Source: Liquidambar formosana
Lineage: Eukaryota > Streptophyta > Magnoliopsida > Saxifragales > Altingiaceae
Reading direction: 5' to 3'
Assembly: GCA_039720395.1 (NCBI GenBank)
Contig: CM077823.1
Span: 14,017,385-14,081,384 of the forward strand
DNA: 64,000 bases
The position numbers and the translations under genes were made by a program. This document shows positions 38,330-50,535 of this stretch, in pieces. Positions within the stretch are counted from its first letter, which is position 1. Every line of letters begins with the position of its first letter. The notes beneath the pieces are model-generated. The model was not told the DNA's origin. It did not search any database and worked only from the letters and a program-made list of their open reading frames with translations.

Positions 38330-39803
38330 GGTAAAATGCAAAAAAACCCCTCCTATTATTACCCATTTTGTAGTTTACCCCCCTTTAATAAAAAACCCAC
38401 CAAAAAACCCCTTATATTAGTTCAGGGACTTACGCTGTTAACAGAAGAAATAAAAGTCAATTTTACCCTTCATATTGTTGTATGAAACAATGTGTTTTGT
38501 ATGCACTGGGTTCGTTTTCTAGCCCTCAAATCTTCGATGATATGGATTGTTGAGCTTGCTGGAACGTCCATCTTCATTTCACCTATCAGCATCATCTACA
38601 CCATCCACTCCTCCGACCACCTCTCACCGTCACTGGAATGCATTGCCACCCTTCTCTAGTCTTTGAAAACTATCGTCGTCCGCCTCCCAGAATCTGAACT
38701 TCGGTGGTCCATGCCTTTGCCTACTCCAATGTCTCCCTCTTCCTCAACATCCCCAACAACCTTGTCCCTACTATCGCTTCCGACTACTCCAACGTCCTCC
38801 GGTGGCTCTACACCACGTCATCTCCTTCTACCCCCATGCCAAGATCGCCACAATTTCGGTGGGGAGTGATATACTCGATAACTCCTCTAACCTCTCCAAT
38901 ATTGGGATTCGAAAGTTCTCCATTTCCACCACTTTCTCCTTCATCAATATCGTAACAACGTGATTCCTGTCGTTGGTAGTCGAGTTTCAACAACTTGTCT
39001 CTGACCTCGTGCTTAAATTGCTCCTCCAGTTCTTGGATGATACCAATTCCTCATTCTTGATCAATCTATATCCCTACGATTCCTCATTTCAAAATCTCAA
39101 TTGGGCATGCTCTGTTTCAAGAAAACCCATTTAATTTCTGAGACAATCTTACCACTAGAGTACGGCGTCGATGGAAGGATAGAACAATCTGACCACTAGA
39201 GTATGGCGTCGATGGAAGGATAGAGTCCAAGGGTGATAGGAGTTGCAGCTTAGTAGCTTTTCAAATCAGATCGAAGGCAAGATGACGTTGGGTCTTAGAT
39301 GAGAAAGAGGTGCAGGAGAAAGATCAGATCGAGACGATTTTTTCTTATTTGTTGCCGGCCAACCTTCCCCCGAGCATCCATGGTTGCCCCCTTCCCCAAT
39401 TTTTTATTATTTGTTGCCGGCCTACCTTGCCGCCGGCATTCATGGCTGCCTCCCCCCATGTTTTTATTTTTTCTTTCTTCAAGCTCAAGAATCCTAAATT
39501 GATTTTACCAAAAACAAAACAAAACCAAAAAGAGGAAGAAAAGAGAACCAACAGTCACCGCCGACATCCACTACCACTGCAAATCACACTACACTGTGAG
39601 GAGGGCATTTTGGTCATAAAAGTGAAATATTGGTGTCACGTGCAAAGCATGTGTAAATTTCCATAAGTTTTCTTAACGTTGACCAAACAAAAAGGGGCAA
39701 TCTGTCAACCCTAGACAATATGGGGGTTTTTTGATAGATTTTTTATTAGAAGGGGTAACTTACAAAATGGATAATAATAGGAGGGGGTTTTTGCATTTTA
39801 CCC
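38330..39803. mobile_element. Terminal-inverted-repeat element with captured gene fragment (Pack-type)
   Basis: About 90-bp terminal inverted repeats: left begins GGTAAAATGCAAAAAAACCC, the reversed right end begins GGGTAAAATGCAAAAACCCC, and both continue with CTCCTATTATTA and CCATTTTGTA. The flanks are (TA)n, so the target duplication is ambiguous. There is no transposase. The interior is GC-richer than the flanks and holds a degraded GH17 glucanase fragment. Long inverted repeats and gene capture fit a Mutator-like Pack element; the superfamily is inferred. Confidence 0.75.
38620..39160 (+). pseudogene. Degraded GH17 (beta-1,3-glucanase) fragment
   Basis: With frame changes, conserved plant GH17 segments can be read: VHAFAYSNVSLFLNIPNNLV then SDYSNVLRWLY (frame from 38704), then HVISFYPHAKIATISVGSDI (another frame near 38815), then LLQFLDDTNSSFLINLYPY (near 39030) and HALFQENPFNF near 39110. 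These fit the middle of the catalytic barrel; the N-terminal start, the C-terminal half and introns are missing. GH17 enzymes cut callose. The copy lies inside the inverted-repeat element and is surely non-functional. Family identity is good; the parent gene is unknown. Confidence 0.75.
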
Positions 39804-39816
39804 TATATATATCTAT

Positions 39817-39990
39817 AGGATGATGATCAGGTAAGCACGTGCTGATATAACTTATATCAAAACCTGCATTGGGAGTTGTACCTTGTGCATTAGTGGGATG
39901 TGAGGTGCATTGAATCAATGCAAGGGGTACAACCCCCAATGCATAGTACTGATGTAACTTATATCAACATGTGCTGATGGGATCACCTCT
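39817..39990. mobile_element. Foldback MITE, copy 3
   Basis: Third copy of the family at 9218 and 9414, in the same orientation, again sitting in TA-rich sequence. It abuts the right end of the Pack-type element. Its end reads GGGATCACCTCTG instead of GGGAACATAACCG. Confidence 0.75.
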
Positions 39991-40371
39991 GTATATCTAT
40001 ATATGTGTGTGTGTGTGTTAACTTACCGCAACCAAATTAGTTAAGAAATGAAATGATAGTAGTATGAAATATACTCATAAAATCCTTGAGTAATTTGTAA
40101 TAATAACATGTTAAAATTAAAGAAGATAAGAACTTAAAATAATAAAAATTGTATAGAGATAAGCTTCTCATCCATGTCTTATTCATCCAATCAAAACTTC
40201 TTTTATATAGATTTACATTCATAAAAAAAGGAAAAAAAAAAACACTCATTGCATTCATTTGGCAAGTGAAAGAATGCCGGTTACGGGAGCGGTGGCATCC
40301 ACCATTAACTCGTTCATTTACAGCAAGACAAATTAAATTCAGTCTACAGTCTTGCACCAAACGCAACGTTA

Positions 40372-40380
40372 AAACCCTAA
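40372..40380 (+). promoter_or_regulatory. Telo-box upstream of LDL1
   Basis: AAACCCTAA lies 57 bp before the LDL1 ATG, probably in the 5' leader or core promoter. The motif is common in promoters of plant growth and translation genes and can recruit telo-box binding factors. Confidence 0.55.
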
Positions 40381-40436
40381 TACTTGCTTCGTTTTAGTCC
40401 ACCCCTTCCTCTCCCATCAAATTGATACAGCCCGCT

Positions 40437-42956
40437 ATGGAAACAACAGAGCCACCCCATGACTTCTCTGGCACCCCAAATATCCTCACCTCCGATGAGT
40501 CCACCCCGGAAAACCACCTACCATACTCTCCAAACCCTCCGGAAAACCACTTTCCCGATCACCACTCTCCTCTGCCCGAAACGACACCCGAAGCCCGCGT
40601 TTCGGACTCTCAACATGATAACTCCATCGACGACACCTCCGAACCCATCCCTGAAAACCCTAACATGCTCCAAGCCGATTCGGTTCATCCCGGGCCGGAC
40701 GAGACCGCCCCACCGGTTAAGAAACGTCGCCGAAGAAAGAAGCAGTTTCCGGAGATGATCTCATCGGCGACGGCAGTCAATGGCCTCCGAGTCCTCCGAC
40801 CCCATCCGAAATCAAGCATTTACAGCGAGAAACTCATGGACGAGGTCATGCAGATGCAGATCAATGACAATCCATCGTTCTCCAAGAACCGCCGACGCAG
40901 GATAGCTGATCTCGCGAAAGAAGTCGACGTCGAGGCTTTGATCGCCATCTCCGTCGGCTTCCCCATCGACTCGCTCACCGAGGAGGAGATCGAAGCCAAT
41001 GTGGTGTCGCAGATCGGCGGCATCGAGCAAGCAAACTACATCGTTGTTCGGAACCACATTCTAGCTCGGTGGCGGTCAAATGTGTCAGTGTGGATGCTGA
41101 GAGACCACCCTCTCGACTCGATTCGGGCCGAGCATAAGAGCCTAGTCGACTCAGCCTACAGCTTTCTCCTTGAGCACGGTTACATCAACTTCGGTCTCGC
41201 GCCGGCAATCAAAGAAGCCAAATTGAGACCACCAAATGGTGTAGAGAAGGCCAATGTGGTAATTGTCGGCGCCGGTCTGGCTGGACTGGTCGCTGCAAGG
41301 CAATTGGTGTTTTTGGGGTTCAAAGTTGTGGTCTTGGAAGGAAGGTCTCGGCCGGGCGGCCGCGTGAGGACTAAGAAGATGAAAGGTGATGGTGTGGTGG
41401 CTGCCGCCGATCTTGGTGGCAGCGTTCTCACCGGAATCAATGGCAACCCGCTTGGCGTTCTCGCAAGGCAATTAGGGTTTCCACTTCATAAGGTGAGAGA
41501 TATTTGCCCACTTTATTTGCCCGATGGCGAGGTCGTGAATTCGGAAATTGATTCTAGGGTAGAGGTTTCGTTTAATAAGTTGTTAGATAAAGTTTGTAAG
41601 CTTAGGCAAGTGATGATGGAGGAAGTGAAATCGGTGGATGTTTCATTGGGGACTGCGCTTGAAGCGTTTAGGCGTGTTTATAAGGTCGCCAAGGATCCTC
41701 AGGAGCGAATGCTCTTGAATTGGCATCTCGCAAACTTGGAATACGCGAATGCATCATTGATGTCTGATTTGTCGATGGCTTATTGGGATCAGGATGATCC
41801 GTATGAGATGGGTGGTGATCACTGTTTCATTCCTGGCGGCAATGAGAGGTTTGTCAGGGCGCTATCGGAGGACCTCCCCATTTTTTATAATCGGACAGTG
41901 GAAAGTATTAGGTATGGTGTTGATGGGGTTATGGTGTATGCCAGCGGGCAGGAATTTCGTGGAGATATGGTTCTTTGTACGGTGCCGCTGGGCGTCCTTA
42001 AGAGAGGATCAATTGAGTTTGTTCCTGAGCTTCCACAACGAAAGAAAGACTCTATACAAAGAATAGGGTTTGGCTTGCTAAATAAGGTTGCAATGTTGTT
42101 TCCTTATGATTTTTGGGGTGGAGACATTGATACATTTGGGCATTTGACGGAAGATTCGAGTACGAGGGGTGAATACTTTTTGTTTTATAGCTATGCTTCT
42201 GTATCGGGTGGGCCGCTTCTTGTAGCTCTTGTTGCCGGTGAAGCTGCAATCAAATTCGAAATGATGTCTCCTGTAGAAGCTGTGAGTAGGGTTTTAGGCA
42301 TATTAAGGGGTATTTTCAATCCGAAGGGGATTTCTGTTCCGGATCCAGTGCAGGTGGTCTGTACTCGCTGGGGAAAGGATCACTTCACTTATGGGTCTTA
42401 CTCGTATGTTGCAATCGGGTCCTCAGGGGATGATTATGACATTCTTGCAGAGAGCGTCGGAGATGGGAGAGTTTTCTTTGCGGGGGAGGCAACTAACAAA
42501 CAGTATCCGGCGACAATGCATGGAGCTTTCCTTAGTGGGATGAGAGAGGCTGCTAATATATTGAGAGTGGCTAACAGGAGGTCAATCATTCAAGCAGACA
42601 GATTAGATAACAATAGAGAGGAAAATGAAGATTTGAATGAACTATTTGTGAAGCCTGACTTGAAATTTGGGAGCTTCTCTGTTTTGTTTGATCCCAAGTC
42701 TAATGATCTTGAATCTAGCTCTTTGTTACGAGTGGAATTTGGAGGGGAGAAATTGGACTCGGGTTGTTTATACCTTTTTGGCTTGATCCTAAGGAAGCAA
42801 GTCATTGAGCTGTGTGAGGTGGATGGAGATGAGAACAGGATGAAGATTCTTAACCGCAACTTTGGGGTGAAGTTGGTTGGGAGGAAAGGTTTATGTAGTG
42901 CAGGGGAATCTCTAGTGACCTGCATTAAATTGGCTAGAACCAACCTAAATGGATGA
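40437..42956 (+). CDS. LDL1: LSD1-like histone demethylase (LDL1 type)
   Basis: FAD-dependent amine oxidase that removes methyl groups from histone H3 lysine 4, in the nucleus; Arabidopsis LDL1 represses FLC with LDL2 and FLD. It is a single exon of 839 aa, close to the Arabidopsis protein length, intronless as expected for LDL1. In order: acidic, Pro-rich disordered region (1-92); basic KKRRRRKK nuclear signal (95-102); SWIRM domain (about 165-257, [14 protein letters not shown] to [10 protein letters not shown]); FAD-binding GAGLAG at 278-283 and RPGGRV; substrate domain; the LSD1 catalytic lysine in [12 protein letters not shown], here K550; and FAD motif [10 protein letters not shown] with [12 protein letters not shown] near 677-706. 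The coiled-coil Tower insertion of animal LSD1 is absent, as in plant LDLs. The start chosen is the first ATG; the frame is open upstream to a TTG at 40422, which is not a credible start. Confidence 0.96.
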   Translation: METTEPPHDFSGTPNILTSDESTPENHLPYSPNPPENHFPDHHSPLPETTPEARVSDSQHDNSIDDTSEPIPENPNMLQADSVHPGPDETAPPVKKRRRRKKQFPEMISSATAVNGLRVLRPHPKSSIYSEKLMDEVMQMQINDNPSFSKNRRRRIADLAKEVDVEALIAISVGFPIDSLTEEEIEANVVSQIGGIEQANYIVVRNHILARWRSNVSVWMLRDHPLDSIRAEHKSLVDSAYSFLLEHGYINFGLAPAIKEAKLRPPNGVEKANVVIVGAGLAGLVAARQLVFLGFKVVVLEGRSRPGGRVRTKKMKGDGVVAAADLGGSVLTGINGNPLGVLARQLGFPLHKVRDICPLYLPDGEVVNSEIDSRVEVSFNKLLDKVCKLRQVMMEEVKSVDVSLGTALEAFRRVYKVAKDPQERMLLNWHLANLEYANASLMSDLSMAYWDQDDPYEMGGDHCFIPGGNERFVRALSEDLPIFYNRTVESIRYGVDGVMVYASGQEFRGDMVLCTVPLGVLKRGSIEFVPELPQRKKDSIQRIGFGLLNKVAMLFPYDFWGGDIDTFGHLTEDSSTRGEYFLFYSYASVSGGPLLVALVAGEAAIKFEMMSPVEAVSRVLGILRGIFNPKGISVPDPVQVVCTRWGKDHFTYGSYSYVAIGSSGDDYDILAESVGDGRVFFAGEATNKQYPATMHGAFLSGMREAANILRVANRRSIIQADRLDNNREENEDLNELFVKPDLKFGSFSVLFDPKSNDLESSSLLRVEFGGEKLDSGCLYLFGLILRKQVIELCEVDGDENRMKILNRNFGVKLVGRKGLCSAGESLVTCIKLARTNLNG

Positions 42957-45130
42957 TTAAGAATGATGCTGGGCACAAAAGTGTAATGGTTCTCTTTGCA
43001 GCTTCAAGCAGCAGGTAAGAGTGGCCCTTCGTTTGGCTCGCCACTATTCAGAGTTTCTCTCAATTTGATCGTGGATTGATGGGATGGATAGAGATCGAAG
43101 TCAGTTGGGCTGATAATAATCCGTGCCCTGAGAACAAGATTTGTTTGTACTTGAGAGCCAAAGCTGTTTTATGATGTACAGTATTCACACATTTTAGTTA
43201 TTGGATTCTTCGATTTAATTTAACATGTGATTGCATTTGTTAAATTTCTCGAGGGGCTATGAGATGTTCAGTAGAGCAATTCATTTGATTCATCTGTCTG
43301 CTCCCATTATTGTACATTCCTCATTGGAATTGAAGTAAGAAGATGATTCTCTTTATTTTTTCTTTGCAGTTCTTATGCTGATTGTGTCTTTCTTGCATTA
43401 TTGGAGGAAACGTTGCTATACTTGTAATGCAGGAGTAAAGAACCAACTCGCATTTAACTGATTTGATGTACATTGCAATATCTTTTTCCATTAGGGAAGA
43501 GTGAGAAAGAAGGGCGACATGCCTGTCGTAGAGCATAAAGTTGGTGAACGAGTTGCGTTCAGTTTGGGTTGGGTACTCATCTACACCAGTAAGAAAAATG
43601 TAAAATTTTATGCATTGATCCAATTTTACTATTTTCTTCAAATGTAATTGACCTCGAGAAATTTAGAATCTGTGGACTCTTTAAGCACCATATGTCAGGG
43701 TGTACCAAGACTTGCAGGCACAGGTTTGGTACCCAACAAATAAAAAGGTCTCACTTAGAGGGGTGAATTAGATTGATGGATGGTTTTGGACCATTTTATG
43801 CAGGCGATTTCAGTCTCTAAAAATCCTGGATCCATCTGATTCTGTGTTTCAGTGATAGCTTGAAGAACACAATTTGGAGATTGGATGCTGTTTCTGCCTC
43901 GCAATAGTTAAATATGTGTATATTCTGGCTCTTGAAGTGCATGAATGAACATTTGTCAGCTACCTAGGTAACAAATTCTTCTTTTGTTGCTATAAACTGG
44001 CGCCCATAAGCAAGCATGTAAATCAGCAGCTGGCCAAGTTCATCAATTGAGACTGTCCAGGCAGTTAAACAACTACAACCTGCAATAAATTAAAGTGGCA
44101 CAGAAGAACTGTATTTTCGGACATGAATGTGTCACCTTGTCAACTTAAAAATGCTAAATCTGTTCTTAAGCAATCATGCGACTTGAAGAATAGTTTGCTG
44201 CGGAGGGATCACTCCCCTGAATCTGAAATAGTGGAGCAATCTGTCTCATGACTACGAATTTGAGGGACATCTTCACCCAGTTACTACGAATCTGAAATAG
44301 TTTATTATTATTATTATTTTTTTTTTGCAGTTTCTTTTTGGAAAAAAAGAATGGTATTTCTTATCAGTTATCACATCTAAGCATGTTTGATAGAACTCTT
44401 TAACAAAGGGAGGCAATCTTTTATAAACTTCAAATCTCACTTAAACAAAATTTACAAGCAGACTAAAAAAACAGAGGCATCTTGTTTATGGGTTTGGTGT
44501 AGAGAGTAATGATGGGTGTTTGTTTGTGGGGTTTGTATGAAAGTGGTGACGGCGGTGGTGGTGGGATCTTGGGATATGCAAGTGGAGGAGATTGATGGTA
44601 TCCCCATGAGAATAGGAAACTGTTATACATTCATTGTTATATTTACAAAAATACCATGGTCTTACTCATTAGGCTAACAGCAGTGGTCTTAAAAATCATT
44701 TTCCATATAGTAATATCTAGATTTTATTGTTAATCAATTTTATTTAAAAATAAAATTGCATTTAATAGGATTTGGTTTCCTTTTTATTAACAAATTCTTA
44801 GGGGATTAGTTTCTTTTTTGCCAAGTATCTCTTTATGATAGATATATTTTTTTTTTAAAAAAAATTTCATCATGACTTAAGATCTATGATGTTCAAATCT
44901 AAACTTAAATGTTGGAACTTTTTATTTTTTTGTGTGTTTAATTAAATTTAACTCTTGTATTAGATTTCTTATTAAACATAATTAAAAATCTTATTTATAT
45001 CTAATTATTTATAGTTTTATACTCTTATACATCATAACTGGCTAGCCCAATTAACTTGGCCGGTTGAACTAAGTTGAACCAACCTGGTTATTTGACTGGG
45101 TGAGTGTCTGGACCGGTTTTCAAGACATTG
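42957..45130 (+). other. LDL1 3' UTR and downstream spacer
   Basis: 3' UTR follows the TGA at 42954. CAGCAG followed by GTAAGAG near 43010-43020 could be a 3' UTR splice donor. No further gene or transposon terminus recognised up to 45130. Confidence 0.45.
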
Positions 45131-45520
45131 GAAAATATAGTTTCAACCCCTTAACTTTCACTCAAAAATACATTTCACTTCCCTAATTTTTTCTCATACA
45201 CTTTGACTCTTTCATATTTGAAAAATGTATACATATAATCGTTACAATGCTAACAGAAATAGCGATTTTACAAATGTATTCATATCTTATGTTAGTGAAA
45301 TACCCCATTACCATGGCATTTTCTTCTAAAAAAAATAATATTATTATTGGTTCATTGTAACCTTTTTTCATTAAAAAACAAGTAGATGAGTGACAGAATG
45401 GTCTAAGGTGTCATTTTTCAAAACATGAGAGCGTTAAAGTGTTTAAAAATATATTAAAAGGGTACAAAGTGCTTAAGTGTTTGTAAGCGAAAGTTAAGGG
45501 GTTGAAATTGTGTTTTCTCC
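45131..45520. mobile_element. MITE with TTTCAACCCCTTAACTTTC termini
   Basis: TTTCAACCCCTTAACTTTC near the left end (45141) is perfectly mirrored by GAAAGTTAAGGGGTTGAAA near the right end, with weaker similarity continuing inward. About 390 bp, non-coding. Confidence 0.7.
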
Positions 45521-45679
45521 ATTGTCCTTATCAAAAAAAAAAAAAAAAAAAAAATTGTTTTTTCCCGTTTAATAAAAAAATAAAATAAAATAAAATAAAA
45601 GACATTTAATCCCACCCCATCACATGGCTCCATCACACTTCCACTGTTGAAAATTTTTAAAAAATTACCTTAGGGTGAG

Positions 45680-45866
45680 CACTTCCCAGATTAATAGCAA
45701 ATAAAGGAATTAGTAGTCAATTTGTAGCAAGTTGATAATCAACTTGTAGCAAGTTGACGGGCAATACCAAACACAAGGTATCACTTGTCAACTTGCCACG
45801 AGTTGATAAATTATCAACTTGTTACAAATTGACTACTTAAGTCCTTTGGTATTAAGTCAGGAAGTG
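45680..45866. mobile_element. Foldback MITE, about 187 bp
   Basis: CACTTCC at the left and GGAAGTG at the right enclose a long imperfect hairpin: AGTAGTCAATTTGTAGCAAG faces CTTGTTACAAATTGACTACT, and AGTTGATAATCAACTTG faces GAGTTGATAAATTATCAACT. Superfamily not resolved. Confidence 0.7.
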
Positions 45867-46003
45867 GTCATCAAAAGATAATTTTCCCTTGAACTTTCTC
45901 TCCTCCCGTGGAAACTGTTCTTTATCCTATGTTTGGTATGACGACTTTGTGGGAGGATGGAAAGAGGAGGAGGTAAAACTTAAAAGTGGAGGGAAAGGGG
46001 TTA

Positions 46004-46396
46004 AGGGTGTGTTTGGTAGGAGGGAAAGGGAAAGGGAAAGGGGAGGGAGGGGGGAGAGTGAATCCCTCCAAATCACCTTTTTTTTTTATCCCTCCAATTT
46101 TGGGGGAAAAGTGGAGGGAAAGAATGGTTTTTATTAAAATGACCATATTATCCTTACATTTTCATAACATTTTTTTTACATATAAGGGCAGAAAAGTAAA
46201 ATCATAATTTTTAATATCTATCCATCCATCCTACCAAGCACAAATGAAGGAAAAAATGAATGAAGAAAACCATCATTCCATCTATCCTACCAAACACATA
46301 GGAAGGAAAGAAGGCTTCTCTTCGCAAGGGATGGAAAGTTCATCCTTCCAACCTTTCCTTCCTCCAACTTTTCCATCCTCCCTAGCAAGCATAGCA
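46004..46396. mobile_element. PIF/Harbinger-like MITE, 393 bp
   Basis: Left AGGGTGTGTTTGGTAGGAGG is mirrored by the reversed right end TGCTATGCTTGCTAGGGAGG, with TTA on both sides (46001-46003, 46397-46399). It is rich in GGAGGGAAAG and its reverse CTTTCCTTCC. The open frames in it are repeat noise. Confidence 0.65.
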
Positions 46397-46401
46397 TTAA
46401 G

Positions 46402-47716
46402 GTTTTTAAACCACATTAGGAAACTCACTCATATTAGGAAATAATAACATAAAGTCCACCACCAAATGTGGGCTGACCATGGGTACGGGTCGTGACCCAG
46501 CCCGACCTAAATGTTTACAAAAGTAATAGCTAAATGAAGCTTTGCATGGCAGCTCCACTTGATTTAGCTCGTTTGCAATAAATATAAAATAATGGTACGA
46601 TCAAATGAATGATGACGATCTAAGCGTATTGGAATTATTTTAATGATATTATATAAATACAAGTAGTTGAAAACAAATGATAGATTTTAATAAATAAAAA
46701 AAACTAATAATGATATTGATGTTTTTTTAAAATAAAATAAAGATTCAGGCGTAAAGTATGGAACAGGTCAAAGTCGAGAAGCGAACCAATGTGATCACCT
46801 CTTTGGTGGTTTAGTTGGATTTTATTTGAATATGGATCTAACTCTATGTTAACATGCACATTTGAATTGAGAGGCTTGATAAACTAGCCAACCCAAGACC
46901 CGACTCTTGATCTATGTCCCCTTCCCACTCACAGTCAAGCCCAAAAAGCATGGATCATAGTAATGAACACTCACATTCAGAGTAAAACCTTATGACCTTA
47001 TGGTTTTAATAAGACAGCAGCTATTGCAACCCCTCAATGTTATTCACACACCTTATTTTAATTTTTAAGATTTTATGAAAAATATATTTTTAAAAAAATT
47101 ATGAAAACCAGTTGCGTTGTATACGTGAAAACATTAATTTGAACAACTTTGTAGAAAAAAGTTTATCCAAAATCTATTGTTTAAGTACATTTTTTTGATC
47201 GTTTATAGTTTTTGTTTCATTTTTAATCAAAAAATCCATTTAAACTATAGCTTTTGTAAAAACTTTCTTCTACAAAATTGTTTAAAATAATGTTTTCTAT
47301 TGGACTACATGACTAATTCTTATAAAAACCTTTTATATTTTTCATAAAATATTGAAAAGTTAAAATAAATGGGGGTGTGTAAATAACATTGAGGGGTTGC
47401 AATAAATGATTAAGCAAAGTACTTAAAAAAGTTCTATACATATCACCAAATACCTACCAAAAAATACCTTCAAATCACGTTGAACAAAGAATATTAAAAA
47501 ACTCTTTTATCTCTAAAATCTCTATAACACTTATTTTTCGAAATCAACTTTAATCATGTGTAAGATATCCCGAATATCCCATACGATCACAGCCGTCAAT
47601 AGACAACACATGCCCACACTTGAAATGTCATGCTCTCTTGCGTGTCATCCATAGATAGTTGTAATCATGCGGGATAGTCTGCATAAGAACAGCTCTACTT
47701 CGAAATAATCAGAATA
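46402..47716. other. AT-rich spacer
   Basis: Nothing recognised on either strand. 47560-47690 weakly resembles one arm of the palindrome at 54024-54150 (both contain GATATCCCGAATATCCC-like words and CGATCAC). Confidence 0.4.
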
Positions 47717-47724
47717 CTTATACG

Positions 47725-48379
47725 CATGGACTAAAATATCCATGATATCTTCGATATATCCACGATATATCCGTATATCCGTACCTTTCGATACGATATC
47801 TAACTGACATATCTTTTTCGCAAAATATCTTTATGATATTGTCGATATTTTCGATATTATTGATAAAATCTCGATATATCCATAATATTTTCTTTTTTTC
47901 CACATGGTATCGTCGATATATCAAATATATTGATGATATATCAACTATATCAAAATATTCATTTTCTTGTTATCGTGTCAAAATTATCATCTCTTACTCT
48001 TTAAATATCAATTTATATAAATATTCCAATTATATTAATGGCTTAAATTAGTGTTATGAAGTAACATCCTTCATTTACTCTCTTAATTTACTCTCTTAAA
48101 ATATATGTTCCTTTGCTTGGCGTAGCACACTTTTTATACCTCACACAATACATACTAGTTTCATATACATTTAAATAGCAATAGTTTAATTCTAAATTGT
48201 TTTTTAGAGTCTAAATCATTGTTTCCTAGAGTTTCAATAAAAATGTACTTGTTTAACTAACAATATCCATCGTATCTTTAAATCGATATCAAAATTTTCG
48301 ATATATCCACCAATATATCCGATATATCTGTGCTTTTGGACCCTTGATATATTCATTGATATCGATATTTCAGTCCTTG
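47725..48379. mobile_element. hAT-like non-autonomous element, 655 bp
   Basis: Same family as 4747-6617, in inverted orientation: the reversed right end begins CAAGGACTGAAATATCGATA, and the left end begins CATGGACTAAAATATCC. It is flanked by an 8-bp target duplication with one mismatch, CTTATACG (47717-47724) and CTTATACA (48380-48387). The interior is dominated by CGATATATC words and encodes nothing. Confidence 0.8.
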
Positions 48380-48685
48380 CTTATACACACGGGCAAAGAT
48401 CTCTTTTTTATTGTTTTCTATGTGTACCTTCACATAGGATTAGTCTCTTTATTTTAAGGAAATTCTTTTGCTTCATTCTAAGGGTGTGTTTAGTTCGGGG
48501 AATGGGAATTTGATTATTGGCTTGGGAATGGGAATGTGAAGGAATGATACCCATCCCCGCGTTTGGTTCGTGGTAATGGAAAGTGTGATTCCCACATAAC
48601 ATTCCCATAACCACGTTTGGTTAGGTAGGAATGTGATTCCCAAATATAGTAAATTCCCACAATACCCTTACTTTACAAAAATCAA

Positions 48686-48721
48686 ATTTGCCTATATTGC
48701 ATGGCAGATGGTTTTCTCTTG

Positions 48722-48768
<47 letters not shown>

Positions 48769-48980
48769 CCAACTACACCTACGTTTAGTTGGCTATATTG
48801 CAAAGCAGTGAGTATGTCATGTGAAAAAAAAAAAAAAAAAAAAAAGCCAACTATACCCACTTTTAGTTAGCTATATTGCATAGCAGTGGGTTATCTCATA
48901 TGGGAAAAAAAAAATTAGCCAACTACATCCACTTTTAGTTGGCTATATTACATAGCAGATGGTTTTCTCTTGTAAAAAAT
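48686..48980. repeat. Minisatellite of about 70-80-bp units
   Basis: Three to four units built of a poly-A tract, then GCCAACTACACCCAC-like sequence, then TTTTAGTTGGCTATATTGCA, then TAGCAGTGGGTTATCTCAT. One unit's A tract has expanded into (TA)n at 48730-48767. GCCAAC and GTTGGC make each unit a small hairpin. Confidence 0.75.
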
Positions 48981-49190
48981 CCACACCCCTCACCTTTTAC
49001 AACACTACCAGTAAAACCCCACCCCCCCCCCCCCCCCCCCGCCCCAACCACCGTCACTTCTCATTCAACCAGTAAATGCCTTCTTCTTCTTCTTCTTCTC
49101 CTTCTTATTTTTATTTTTTTTTAAATTTTTTTTTAAGAAGATGGAAGAGAAGGAAAGTAAAAAAAGAAAAAATTTACAATTGAAGGGATT

Positions 49191-49532
49191 TCACCGGCCG
49201 TCGCTTCGATGATTCTTCGGCGACTCCGCCATCCTAAGCGCCAACGTCACCGATTCCGACAAAGTCTCTCGTCCCGACTGCTCTTGCTTTTCCCGATCCA
49301 AATCTGCCAAGTTGTCTAGAACTTCTGATGATCTTTCACTCCAGATCTGCCAACCCATATACATCTTGCTCTCACACATCATCATGCTCCAATGAGCGTC
49401 GACCACTGCAATACCCACAACGTCACTGGAGCTCCGTCGCCGGCGATCAAGTTTATGTCTTTGGGCTTCGTGTGTGAGAAGAGCAAAGGCAAGTTTGCTC
49501 TGATCGTGTTTTGGGAGTTGAGAAGGGGACAT
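49191..49532 (-). CDS. Unrecognised 113-aa open frame inside the 1.3 kb element
   Basis: ATG to stop, 113 aa, mixed composition with a basic patch RRRR near residue 31 and an acidic helix-like EVLDNLADLDREKQEQSG. I do not recognise the family. It is GC-richer than its surroundings, so it could be a captured piece of a host gene carried by the transposable element, possibly one with introns removed. It may equally be chance. Confidence 0.25.
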   Translation of the reverse strand: MSPSQLPKHDQSKLAFALLTHEAQRHKLDRRRRSSSDVVGIAVVDAHWSMMMCESKMYMGWQIWSERSSEVLDNLADLDREKQEQSGRETLSESVTLALRMAESPKNHRSDGR

Positions 49533-49781
49533 GAGAAGGGATTATAAATTTGTTGTTTGTAAATATAAGGGCACGCTTGTCATTAAGTTTTATTATAAAA
49601 CCCATTCCTGAGAATCTCAAAACAAACCCACCTTGAAGATGGGTTTCACTTACCCACCTTTTGTGGGAATCCTAAGCCAACTGGAATGAGACTTACCTAG
49701 GAATGTGTTGGTACCAAACATGGGAATCAAGAATGATACCCCTTTCCCAAGAATCATCCCCCCAAACCAAACACTGCCTAA

Positions 49782-50535
49782 GGGCATCAAGACTCGACAC
49801 GGAAAAAAAAAAATTTATGGTTTCTAAAACCTTCAGATATCTTTTTGTAATACTAAAATTAGGTCAAGATAGTTACCATTAAGATCCGAGTTGGGAGGGG
49901 GCTTCCTGCCCAAACGCACCCCGGTTGCCGTCCATAGGGAGAATGAAAGATAAAAGCAAGGCCGCAGCTGAGAGTCATGACAATGAAGATAAACAATGTC
50001 AAAAGCAGGACACAGGGTGACAAATTAACCTACTTGCGCTCTAAAACATATCCCACGAGGAACATTTCGCTACCATGCAACCAGGTCACTTGTCATCTTC
50101 CTCACCCAAAGTGAAGAGATTAGCACAGCATCGCCGATGAAACTGCAACAAATTTCTCGACATCTATAGTCGTTAATCTTGTGCTTCGATTGGCGAATTC
50201 TAATTTCATTGAAAAGTAAAGGGAAACTAGTAATAGATCTTACTAATAATACCATTAATGTCACAAAATAATACCAGGTACCATGTTTTTTTCCTCCCTT
50301 TCAAACAACACAATACCATACTCATTTTCAAACTTCCAGCTAAACCGGCAAAGCTACATGGGAAAACTTCTGATATTACCCAAAAAGGAGTCTACACAGA
50401 AAACCCTCGCTACAAAAAGTATCTTTTAAGTTAAAACAAATAGAGAATAAAGTTAAGTGCAAAAGCTTACAGAAAAAGATCAAACAATAATCATTTTACA
50501 TCACCGCATATTTTTATGGATCTTAGATCAGTGTT
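49782..50535. other. Spacer and MRT4 3' flank
   Basis: No gene recognised. On the minus strand the stretch just left of 50536 is presumably MRT4 3' UTR; no polyadenylation site could be fixed. Confidence 0.4.

Larger units (their letters stand above)
48482..49778. mobile_element. PIF/Harbinger-like non-autonomous element, 1.3 kb
   Basis: TAA flanks both sides (48479-48481, 49779-49781). Left GGGTGTGTTTAGTTCGGGG is mirrored by the reversed right end GGCAGTGTTTGGTTTGGGGG; both ends then carry GGGAATGGGAAT and ATTCTTGGGAA type words. It contains a small tandem repeat and a 113-codon open frame on the minus strand but no transposase. Confidence 0.65.

Noticed and set aside
40422..40436. LDL1 start at 40422
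   Set aside because: The codon there is TTG, not ATG. The first ATG is at 40437 and gives the expected N-terminus.
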